In this document: piece after piece, positions 1 to 5,285 of the stretch | How positions within the stretch are numbered: position 1 is the stretch's first letter | Layout: each line of letters starts with the position of its first letter | NCBI GenBank assembly: GCA_016288255.1 | Contig: JAEEYS010000023.1 | Coordinates: forward strand, 1 to 5,285 | Length of the DNA: 5,285 nt | From: Bacillota bacterium | Lineage (GTDB): Bacteria > Bacillota > Tb-RUG-66 | Reading direction: 5' to 3' | Notes under the pieces: model-generated | What the model saw: only the letters and a program-made list of their open reading frames with translations | Told to the model about the DNA's origin: nothing | The model's database searches: none | Translations under genes and position numbers: made by a program

Positions 1-305
1 CTGCCTGTATCGTCATCTCTGACCACTGTTCCCGGCGGTACTCTGACGATCAGATCGGAAGCGCTTTTTCCGATTTTGTTGCTGCCTTGTCCATGGGCGC
101 CGGCATTGGCTTTGTAATGTCTTTTGTACTTAAAGTCCAACAACGTCGTCAGTCCTTCATCCACCATCAAGACCACATTCCCGCCTTTGCCGCCGTCACC
201 GCCCGCGGGGCCTCCCATAGGCACATATTTTTCTCGGCGGTATGCAATGATCCCATTGCCGCCGTCGCCGCCTTTGACATAAATTTTTGCTCTGTCGATA
301 AACAT
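1..305 (-). CDS. obgE: GTPase Obg (ObgE/CgtA), N-terminal part, cut by the left window edge
   Basis: This is the start of the essential GTPase Obg, which binds the 50S subunit and acts in late ribosome assembly and stress signalling. I translated 101 residues by hand from the ATG at 303-305. They begin [18 protein letters not shown] and continue with the glycine-rich Obg fold: [21 protein letters not shown] at about residues 22-42, then the [13 protein letters not shown] stretch and the VRVPPGTVV strand near the edge. The G domain and C-terminal domain lie outside the window. An AGAGGGGTG Shine-Dalgarno (311-319) sits 5 nt before the ATG, which supports this start. It follows rpmA after a 102-nt gap containing a hairpin terminator, and no separate promoter is visible in that gap, so obgE probably depends on read-through. 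The identity is very secure for this family; only the length is unknown. Confidence 0.96.
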   Translation of the reverse strand, partial: MFIDRAKIYVKGGDGGNGIIAYRREKYVPMGGPAGGDGGKGGNVVLMVDEGLTTLLDFKYKRHYKANAGAHGQGSNKIGKSASDLIVRVPPGTVVRDDDTG

Positions 306-362
306 TTTTTCACCCCTCTTTTCAAACAAAAGGATGCTCTCTTACTTTTCTTCGTCTATTAG

Positions 363-391
363 AAAAGCTCTGCCAACATAGCAGAGCTTTT
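363..391 (-). terminator. intrinsic terminator/attenuator between rpmA and obgE
   Basis: A perfect 11-bp inverted repeat (363-373 against 381-391) encloses a 7-nt loop. The core GCTCTGC/GCAGAGC pairs strongly and is flanked by A/T pairs. Read on the minus strand, the hairpin ends in TTTTCT; read on the plus strand it ends in six T, but no plus-strand gene ends here. It lies 16 nt after the rpmA stop and 57 nt before the obgE start. It most likely ends many rplU-rpmA transcripts and lets a fraction continue into obgE. The minus-strand T-tract is short, so termination may be partial. Confidence 0.72.
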
Positions 392-407
392 TTCCGTATC
401 AAAAATC

Positions 408-671
408 TTATTGAGCTTTTTCAGCATAAACGCTTACTTTTCTACGCAACTTATTGTATCTTTCAAATTTAACATAGCCGTCTACCGTAGCAAACAATGT
501 ATCGTCGCCACCTTTTAAGACGTTGTTGCCGGGATGAATTTTTGTCCCTCTTTGACGAACAATAATGGTTCCTGCTGTTACTTTTTGACCGTCATATCTT
601 TTTACACCAAGTCGTTTTGATTCACTATCTCTACCGTTTCTGGAACTACCGACACCTTTCTTGTGGGCCAT
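408..671 (-). CDS. rpmA: 50S ribosomal protein L27, non-extended form
   Basis: L27 is a small basic protein of the large ribosomal subunit whose N-terminus reaches toward the peptidyl transferase centre. The 87-residue product is full length and has the family signature: [16 protein letters not shown] at the start, [11 protein letters not shown], then [16 protein letters not shown] at about 36-51 and the [15 protein letters not shown] strand. The ATG at 669-671 has an ideal AGGAGGTG site at 679-686, 7 nt upstream. The protein lacks the short hydrophobic N-terminal extension (ending FFASKKG-like) that many Bacillota carry and remove with the protease Prp, and there is no room for prp between rplU and rpmA (17-nt gap). 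It is co-transcribed with rplU and followed by a hairpin terminator. Confidence 0.98.
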   Translation of the reverse strand: MAHKKGVGSSRNGRDSESKRLGVKRYDGQKVTAGTIIVRQRGTKIHPGNNVLKGGDDTLFATVDGYVKFERYNKLRRKVSVYAEKAQ

Positions 672-678
672 GGAAATT

Positions 679-686
679 CACCTCCT
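679..686 (-). promoter_or_regulatory. rpmA ribosome binding site
   Basis: The minus strand reads AGGAGGTG here, 7 nt before the ATG at 671 and just after the rplU stop (689-691). This strong site fixes the rpmA start at MAHKKG. It rules out a longer, Bacillus-like extended L27, because any upstream extension would run back into the rplU stop region without its own signal. Confidence 0.85.
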
Positions 687-688
687 AA

Positions 689-1000
689 TTATGCTTCGAT
701 TTTATTTATTTTGATCTTTGTATATGGCTGTCTATGTCCTTGTTTCTTACTGGAATCTTTTTTCGGACGATATTTATAAACAATAACCTTTTTTGCTTTG
801 TCCTGTGCCATAACAGAACCTGTTACTTTTGCGTTTTCTACATAAGGTTTTCCTGTTGTGAGATTACCGTCATCGGATACCAACAACACTTGATCAAAAG
901 TGATTTCACTGCCTACTTCTACAGGCAATTTTTCCACTTTGATTTCGTCACCTTCTGTAACCTTATACTGTTTACCACCGGTTACGATTACTGCATACAT
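689..1000 (-). CDS. rplU: 50S ribosomal protein L21
   Basis: L21 is a 23S rRNA-binding protein of the large subunit. The product is 103 residues, the normal size, beginning [18 protein letters not shown], with the conserved basic C-terminal block that includes [16 protein letters not shown] and KIKI. The start is the ATG at 998-1000, not the longer open frame that reaches a TTG at 1081: the AGGAGGT site (1008-1014) is 7 nt from this ATG, and the extra 27 residues would be encoded by the structured leader. The gene is first in its own transcription unit behind a near-consensus promoter and is followed 17 nt later by rpmA. Bacillota often have prp (ysxB) between these two genes; it is absent here. 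Autogenous control through the leader is likely. Confidence 0.97.
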   Translation of the reverse strand: MYAVIVTGGKQYKVTEGDEIKVEKLPVEVGSEITFDQVLLVSDDGNLTTGKPYVENAKVTGSVMAQDKAKKVIVYKYRPKKDSSKKQGHRQPYTKIKINKIEA

Positions 1001-1083
1001 GATTTTTACCTCCTCTATCCTGTCTCGCCAGACGCAGGCACACGCGATCGTGTTTATCAGCCCGGACTGAGCGGCTACCAAAC
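1001..1083 (-). ncRNA. structured 5' leader of rplU, candidate L21 leader
   Basis: The predicted transcript has about 83 untranslated nucleotides before rplU, with three visible hairpins in order. The first pairs TCAG with CTGA (1070-1067 with 1060-1057), and could instead pair AGCC (1076-1073) with GGCT (1062-1059); the two folds exclude each other. The second pairs ACACG with CGTGT (1053-1049 with 1044-1040) around the loop ATCG. The third pairs GTCT with AGAC (1033-1030 with 1025-1022) around GGCG, and extends by CCT/AGG across a 2-nt bulge. A ribosomal-protein leader at this location, the L21 leader, is known in low-GC Gram-positive bacteria and is thought to be autoregulatory. Position and structure fit; I could not compare it to the family model, so membership is inferred. 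Confidence 0.6.
1008..1014 (-). promoter_or_regulatory. rplU ribosome binding site
   Basis: The minus strand reads AGGAGGT, with a G directly before it, placed 7 nt from the ATG at 1000. It decides the start of L21 at MYAVIV. It begins only a few bases after the last leader hairpin, so folding or protein binding in the leader could affect ribosome access. Confidence 0.85.
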
Positions 1084-1089
1084 AAAGTT

Positions 1090-1118
1090 ATTATACTATA
1101 ATCATTTTATAAAGTCAA
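1090..1118 (-). promoter_or_regulatory. sigma-A-type promoter of rplU-rpmA
   Basis: On the minus strand the -35 box is TTGACT (1118-1113) and the -10 box is TATAAT (1095-1090), separated by exactly 17 nt. This is one mismatch from the full consensus. A run of seven A lies directly upstream (1125-1119) and may act as an UP-like element. Transcription would start near 1083. The -35 box begins only 14 nt beyond the rng stop codon, so the ribosomal-protein unit has its own strong start while also being exposed to read-through from rng. Confidence 0.92.
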
Positions 1119-1132
1119 TTTTTTTGTGCCAA

Positions 1133-2830
1133 TTATTTTATTTTGATTTTTCCCGTGGCATAGGTCCGGTTCACCTCTATGATTTCCACCGATACCTTTT
1201 GTCCCAGCCATTCCGCGCCTTTGTCCACCTGAACGATATACCCGTCGATCCGGGCGATCCCGTTTCGGTCATCCAAAGTATGCACGTCTTCCACAACGAC
1301 CTCTATCACTTGTCCTACCTTGACCGGCAGCGCCATTTCTTTTATCTCGTTCAAGCTTCCCATTGCTTTTACCGTGATCTCTTCCGGATGGATGGAATAG
1401 CTTCCTTTGATAAAAATATTCTTGTGATATTTTTCTTCCAGATATTTGAGGTTTTCTCCTCCCGAACCGATCAGCACCGCCGCCGCTTTCGGATATAATT
1501 CCAACAAGATCGCTTCGCTTTTGGTGTTTTGCAATACCTGGTCGATCCGTTTTTCCGCTGTTGACGCCACCACTTCTTCCGACAGCACTTTCCCTCTGCC
1601 CTCGCACATAGGACAAGGTTTCATCAAAAACTGATCCAGCCTTTGATTGGCTTTTTTTCTGGTCATTTCCAAAAGGCCCAGGCTCGTAAAGCCCATGACA
1701 CTGCTTTTGATCTTGTCTTTTTTCAGTTCCTGCTTTAATTTTTCAATGATCTTGTCTCTGTTTTCTTCACTGACCATATCAATAAAGTCAATGATGATGA
1801 TGCCGCCGATATTTCTTAGCCTGATCTGGCGGACGATCTCCGTGACCGCGTCTAAATTGGTCTTCAAGACCGTATCTTCCAAGTCGACAGAGCCTACGAA
1901 TTTCCCCGTATTGACGTCGATGGCGGTCAACGCTTCCGTGGAGTCGATAATGATATAGCCGCCGGATTTTAGCCATACTTTTCGCTGCAGTGCGCGGTTG
2001 ATCTCGCTTTCGATATTATAAAATTCAAAAATCGGCGTTTCTTTTTGATAAAGCTCTACTCTGTCTTTTAATTGCGGCGACAAAAGGTCCAAGATTTCCA
2101 AAACCTTTTCATATTCATTTTCATCGTCGATCACAAAGCGGTATACATCTTCGTTGAACAAGTCCCGTATGATACGGTACAACAAAGTAAAATCTTTGTA
2201 TAAAAGCTGCGGCGCTTTTAACATACTGCCTTTTTCTTTGATCTTATGCCAGAGGTTGACCAAAAAATCAACTTCCTGCTTTAATTCTTCTTTGCCTTTT
2301 CCTTCCGCTACCGTCCGGATGATCAGTCCCATATCGGAAGGGCAGATCTCTTTGCCGATCTCTTTTAACCGTTCCCGCTCCTCTTCTTCCTCGATCCTGC
2401 GGGAAATGCCGATATAATTTACGCTCGGCATCAAAACCAAATACCTGCCGGGCAGCGTGATCTGCGTCGTCACTCTGGCTCCTTTGGTATCAATGGGCTC
2501 TTTTTCCACCTGCACCACTACGGTTTCGTCCCGTTTGACCAAATCTTTGATAGGCGGGACCAATTCTTCGTGGTCTTCCCCTTCTGTGTGCGCTGCGGCA
2601 TCCGCCGCATACAAAAACGCGTTTTTATCAAATCCGATATTGACAAAAGCTGCCTGCATACCGGGCAGTACATTTTCTACTTTTCCCAAATAGATATTTC
2701 CTACCACCCGCTGTTTTTGTGTCCGTTCCAGGTACAGCTCTGTCAGCTCTCCGTCTTCCAAAAGACTCACCCGCGTCATATCTCGTTCCACATTGACAAT
2801 GATTTCTTTGTTTTCTTTCATCTCTCTCAA
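1133..2830 (-). CDS. rng: ribonuclease E/G family endoribonuclease with C-terminal TRAM-like domain
   Basis: This is an RNase E/G family single-strand-specific endoribonuclease, acting in rRNA maturation and mRNA decay in the cytoplasm. With the TTG start at 2828-2830 it has 565 residues. An S1-type RNA-binding region spans about 40-125 (VGNIYLGKVENVLPGMQAAFV). IIRT at about 170-173 matches the 5'-monophosphate sensor Arg-Thr. The DNase I-like catalytic domain has AIDVNTG (Asp305, Asn307) and IDFIDM (Asp348), equivalent to the magnesium ligands of E. coli RNase E. CPMC (Cys406, Cys409) is the zinc link. The last 60 or so residues (from PVKVGQVIEVVVEDV) look like a TRAM domain, which E. coli RNase G lacks. 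The start is uncertain: TTG at 2854 (573 residues) and ATG at 2821 (562) are possible, but GAGGTG at 2842-2837 is 6 nt from this TTG. It follows the DUF2344 gene by 13 nt. Confidence 0.94.
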   Translation of the reverse strand: MREMKENKEIIVNVERDMTRVSLLEDGELTELYLERTQKQRVVGNIYLGKVENVLPGMQAAFVNIGFDKNAFLYAADAAAHTEGEDHEELVPPIKDLVKRDETVVVQVEKEPIDTKGARVTTQITLPGRYLVLMPSVNYIGISRRIEEEEERERLKEIGKEICPSDMGLIIRTVAEGKGKEELKQEVDFLVNLWHKIKEKGSMLKAPQLLYKDFTLLYRIIRDLFNEDVYRFVIDDENEYEKVLEILDLLSPQLKDRVELYQKETPIFEFYNIESEINRALQRKVWLKSGGYIIIDSTEALTAIDVNTGKFVGSVDLEDTVLKTNLDAVTEIVRQIRLRNIGGIIIIDFIDMVSEENRDKIIEKLKQELKKDKIKSSVMGFTSLGLLEMTRKKANQRLDQFLMKPCPMCEGRGKVLSEEVVASTAEKRIDQVLQNTKSEAILLELYPKAAAVLIGSGGENLKYLEEKYHKNIFIKGSYSIHPEEITVKAMGSLNEIKEMALPVKVGQVIEVVVEDVHTLDDRNGIARIDGYIVQVDKGAEWLGQKVSVEIIEVNRTYATGKIKIK

Positions 2831-2836
2831 GGCAAA

Positions 2837-2845
2837 CACCTCTTT
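2837..2845 (-). promoter_or_regulatory. rng ribosome binding site overlapping the upstream stop
   Basis: The minus strand reads AAAGAGGTG. Its first bases belong to the TAA stop (2846-2844) of the DUF2344 gene. Its GAGGTG core is 6 nt from TTG at 2830 but 15 nt from ATG at 2821, which favours the TTG start. The overlap suggests termination-coupled initiation of rng. Confidence 0.6.
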
Positions 2846-3485
2846 ATGGGTCAATTAGATTTCCTGATTCATCTTCTTTATATAATGCCAAGCGTATAAT
2901 GTTTTCCACTTCTATCTCCCGATCCAAACACCCGTATTCTTTTAAACTTTCCGCCAGTTGTGCGGCTTTTAATCCGATCTTTAACACTGCTTTTATTTTG
3001 TTTTCCTCTATTTCCATGGTTTTTACCATAGGTTTTAGGTCCGTATTTTTCATACCGGCTTTTGTCTTTTTGATAAAATAGATCGCCTCTTGCTCTTTGA
3101 ACTTTTTCGGCAAGTCTTCGTTGATCTTTTGACTGAAAAGGATCTCGTATTTTCCGTAAGTCAAAACAGCGTTTAAAGGATCCCCTTTTCCTTCTATTAT
3201 TCTCGCAGAAAGGATCTTTAATCCCGCCGGCAGTGTTTTATTCATTTTTTCTATAAATTCTTCCGGCATGACCTCTTCTGTGAACCAAATATCTCCGTAT
3301 TCCGCCGTGCTTTCATAACCGAGAGACAAGGCCGGAGAAAAATTCATTTTGATCTGGGGATTGAATCCCAGCGTATACTCCACCGGAAGAGACGCTCTCA
3401 AAAGAGCCCGATGAAATGTTCTTTGCATATCCAAATGGGAAATAAAGCGTAAATATCCGGTTTTGGAAAAGCGAAATCTAAGCAC
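2844..3485 (-). CDS. radical SAM-linked protein, DUF2344 (TIGR03936-like), function unknown
   Basis: This 213-residue soluble protein belongs to the DUF2344 family, found beside or fused to TIGR03960-type radical SAM proteins. The N-terminal signature is clear: RFSKTGYLRFISHLD at 5-19, an Arg-rich helix ending RALLRASLPVEYT, then GFNPQIKMNF at 40-49 and ALSLGYESTAEYGD. The family block around GFNP often continues with His; here it is Gln44. There are no cysteine clusters, membrane segments or signal peptide. The start is GTG at 3483-3485, which overlaps the end of the radical SAM gene by 8 nt and has an AAGGGGTG site (3493-3500) 7 nt upstream; the first residues align with the family start, so this choice is firm. 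The product probably works with the upstream radical SAM enzyme, perhaps as a substrate-binding partner. No reaction is established to my knowledge. Confidence 0.9.
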   Translation of the reverse strand: MLRFRFSKTGYLRFISHLDMQRTFHRALLRASLPVEYTLGFNPQIKMNFSPALSLGYESTAEYGDIWFTEEVMPEEFIEKMNKTLPAGLKILSARIIEGKGDPLNAVLTYGKYEILFSQKINEDLPKKFKEQEAIYFIKKTKAGMKNTDLKPMVKTMEIEENKIKAVLKIGLKAAQLAESLKEYGCLDREIEVENIIRLALYKEDESGNLIDP

Positions 3486-5285
3486 CGCAGGTCACCCCTT
3501 CCCGAAACTGCATCAAGCCGCATCCACGGCAGCCTTGTCTGCAGTCTTCCGTAGTCTTCCCCCGCATCGCGTTTTCCCATTCCCTCTTCAAAAAGGCTTT
3601 TGTCACGCCTACATCCACAATATCCCATGGCATAGGCGCATCAAAATCTTCTATCGGGCGGGTATAATGATAAGGGTTGACACCAGCCCGCCGAAACGCT
3701 TCATCCCAGTAACGCATTTGGAACGTATCCGCGGAACCGTCGAATTTTGCGCCTGCTTCCGCCGCTAAGATCAACACGTCCGCCATCCTTCTGTCCCCTT
3801 TGGAAACCACCGCTTCCAAAAAACTGATCTCTGCGTCATGATAGCTGTAGCGGATGCCCGTTCCTTTAAACGCTTCAATCAGCAGTCTTTGTTTCCGTTT
3901 TAATTCCGCTATGGGATTTTGTCCGAACCACTGAAAAGGCGTAAAAGGTTTTGGCACAAAAGAAGAAGTGCTCACCGTGATCTTCACGTTCTTTTTTCCG
4001 CCCGTTACTTCCCGATAGATCTGCTTTACCTGTTTTGCCAGTTTTGCGATACCCAATACATCTTCGTCTGTTTCTCCCGGAAGGCCGATCATAAAATAGA
4101 ATTTTACGGTCTGAAACCCGGTTTGGAACGCATTGGTCACCGCTTCGACCAAATCCTCTTCCGTTACATTCTTATTGATGATATCCCTGAGTCTTTGCGT
4201 GCCGGCTTCCGGCGCCAAAGTCAAACCGCTTTTTCTGACTTCCCGCATCTTTTCCGCGATACTGACAGAAAAAGAGTCCAGGCGCAAAGAAGGCAAAGAG
4301 ACGCTTACGCCATGCCCTTTGAAATAATCCAGCAGTCCTTCGCTCAAAGGCAGTATCTTGGAATAATCCGCGCTGCTTAGGGATACCAAAGAGATATCGT
4401 CATGCCCTGTATTGCGATAGAGTTCTTTTGCCTGCTTTAGCAGTGTATCCATCTTTTTTTCTCTTACGGGGCGATAGATCATGCCCGCTTGACAAAAACG
4501 GCATCCCCTGGAACAGCCCCGAAAGATCTCTAGCGTCATTCGGTCATGCACCGTACGCAAATAAGGCACGATAGGCTTTAGCGGAAAATAGCTTTGATCC
4601 AGATCAAGTATCATTCTTTTTTTGATCTGCGGCTTCGCGTTTTCCCTAATCGGCCTTAGTCCCAGATACTGTCCCCTCTCATCCCGCATTTCTTCATAAA
4701 ACGAGGGGACATATACGCCATCCAGTTTTGCCGCTTCCCTTAAAAACGCTTCTCTTTCTTCTCCGGATCCTTTCCATTGAACAAAAAGATTCACCAATTC
4801 TTCCGTCACTTCTTCTCCTTCTCCGATGACGATCAAATCCATGATCTCCGCCAAAGGTTCCGGATTCATGCCGCAAGGGCCTCCCGCAATCACAAAAGGA
4901 TGCCCTTTCGATCTGTCTTTGCTCTTATAAGGGATATCCGCCAGCCGAAGCATGTGGATGATATTGGTATAGCTCATTTCATACTGCAGGGTGAAACCAA
5001 AAATATCGAAAGAACGGATCGGTGTTTTGGTTTCCAAAGAAAACAGCGGTATGTCATTTTCTTTCATCACTTTTTCAAAATCAAGCCATGGCATAAAGAC
5101 CCGTTCCACATAGGTATCTTCTCTTTCATTTAACATGTGATAGAGGATTTTACTGCCCAAATGGCTCATCCCCACTTCGTAAATATCGGGATATGCCAAA
5201 GCGTAACGCACCTTTACGCTGTCTTTTTCCTTGATCACCGCATTTAATTCATTGCCGATATATCTGGCAGGGTTTTGCACTTGTA
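3478..5285 (-). CDS. B12-binding-type radical SAM protein (TIGR03960-like), N-terminus outside the window
   Basis: Numbering here counts the GTG codon at 5280 as residue 1, but the frame stays open to the edge (CAA at 5283-5281), and family members have around 10-20 more residues before the NPARYIG block, so the real start lies outside. An N-terminal B12-binding-like Rossmann region (about 24-165) includes YPDIYEVGMSHLG, IAGGPCGMNPEPLAE and IGEGEE. The radical SAM core follows, with CSRGCRFC (Cys256, Cys260, Cys263) for the SAM-binding [4Fe-4S] cluster and APEAGTQRLRDIINK at about 356-370. A C-terminal domain (about 435-600) ends in a second cysteine group, CRQGCRGC (580-587) plus Cys598. The protein is expected to generate a 5'-deoxyadenosyl radical; the substrate is unknown. 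It overlaps the DUF2344 partner by 8 nt, so the two are probably made in a coupled way. Its promoter is outside the window. Confidence 0.92.
   Translation of the reverse strand, partial: QVQNPARYIGNELNAVIKEKDSVKVRYALAYPDIYEVGMSHLGSKILYHMLNEREDTYVERVFMPWLDFEKVMKENDIPLFSLETKTPIRSFDIFGFTLQYEMSYTNIIHMLRLADIPYKSKDRSKGHPFVIAGGPCGMNPEPLAEIMDLIVIGEGEEVTEELVNLFVQWKGSGEEREAFLREAAKLDGVYVPSFYEEMRDERGQYLGLRPIRENAKPQIKKRMILDLDQSYFPLKPIVPYLRTVHDRMTLEIFRGCSRGCRFCQAGMIYRPVREKKMDTLLKQAKELYRNTGHDDISLVSLSSADYSKILPLSEGLLDYFKGHGVSVSLPSLRLDSFSVSIAEKMREVRKSGLTLAPEAGTQRLRDIINKNVTEEDLVEAVTNAFQTGFQTVKFYFMIGLPGETDEDVLGIAKLAKQVKQIYREVTGGKKNVKITVSTSSFVPKPFTPFQWFGQNPIAELKRKQRLLIEAFKGTGIRYSYHDAEISFLEAVVSKGDRRMADVLILAAEAGAKFDGSADTFQMRYWDEAFRRAGVNPYHYTRPIEDFDAPMPWDIVDVGVTKAFLKREWENAMRGKTTEDCRQGCRGCGLMQFREGVTCGA

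Noticed and set aside
87..362. A plus-strand open frame opposite obgE
   Set aside because: The minus strand here encodes the conserved glycine-rich Obg domain, and the plus-strand frame is its complement with no supporting signals.
1001..1081. N-terminal extension of L21 or a leader peptide from TTG at 1081
   Set aside because: The start would be within about 2 nt of the predicted transcript 5' end and has no ribosome binding site. The residues do not resemble L21, and the region is better explained as structured leader RNA.
734..1498. A 254-codon plus-strand open frame across rplU, its leader and the end of rng
   Set aside because: It is antisense to two well-identified genes and to the promoter, has no recognisable domain, and is rich in Phe, Tyr and His as expected of a complement of Lys- and Glu-rich genes. 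It has no convincing ribosome binding site.
1269..1616. A 115-codon minus-strand open frame inside rng in another frame
   Set aside because: It is out of frame with the clearly conserved RNase G sequence and its translation looks like low-information Gly/Arg-rich shadow sequence.
3919..4380. A 153-codon plus-strand open frame inside the radical SAM gene
   Set aside because: It lies opposite conserved core coding sequence, including the region before and after the APEAG motif, and shows no family resemblance.
5278..5280. GTG at 5280 as the true start of the radical SAM protein
   Set aside because: The reading frame continues open to the window edge, the preceding codons (ending CAA, then GTG as Val) fit an in-gene VQNPARYIG block, and the family normally has residues before this block. 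No ribosome binding site can be seen in the 5 bases left.

Overview
The window looks like a chromosomal housekeeping segment from a low-to-moderate GC member of the Bacillota. All genes lie on the minus strand, so they read from the right edge to the left. The evidence for Bacillota is the strong Shine-Dalgarno sites (AGGAGGT type), a perfect-spacing sigma-A-type promoter, a structured leader before rplU, and the gene order rng, rplU, rpmA, obgE. The presence of RNase E/G and an L27 without a cleavable N-terminal extension fits a Clostridia or Negativicutes lineage better than Bacillus; no species can be named from this sequence.

In transcription order: (1) 5285-3478, a B12-binding-type radical SAM protein (TIGR03960-like), cut at its N-terminus by the window edge; (2) 3485-2844, its regular partner, a radical-SAM-linked DUF2344/TIGR03936 protein that starts with GTG and overlaps gene 1 by 8 nt; (3) 2830-1133, RNase E/G (rng) with a C-terminal TRAM-like domain, whose Shine-Dalgarno overlaps the stop of gene 2; (4) a promoter at 1118-1090 and a hairpin-rich leader at about 1083-1001, probably the L21 leader; (5) 1000-689, rplU (L21); (6) 671-408, rpmA (L27), with no prp/ysxB gene between them; (7) a hairpin terminator or attenuator at 391-363; (8) 305-1, the N-terminal third or less of obgE, cut by the left edge.

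The first three genes appear to be one translationally coupled unit, with their promoter outside the window. The ribosomal-protein unit has its own promoter immediately after the rng stop, but no terminator separates the two, so read-through is expected. The shared theme is RNA processing and ribosome assembly (RNase G, L21, L27, Obg). The two radical SAM-associated genes have no established function that I know of; their position suggests, as inference only, a role in rRNA, tRNA or ribosome modification. I saw no mobile elements, CRISPR arrays, tRNA or rRNA genes, and no gene-free stretch above 300 bases. This is mostly a conserved core region; the less well explained parts are the radical SAM pair and a few domain-level oddities.
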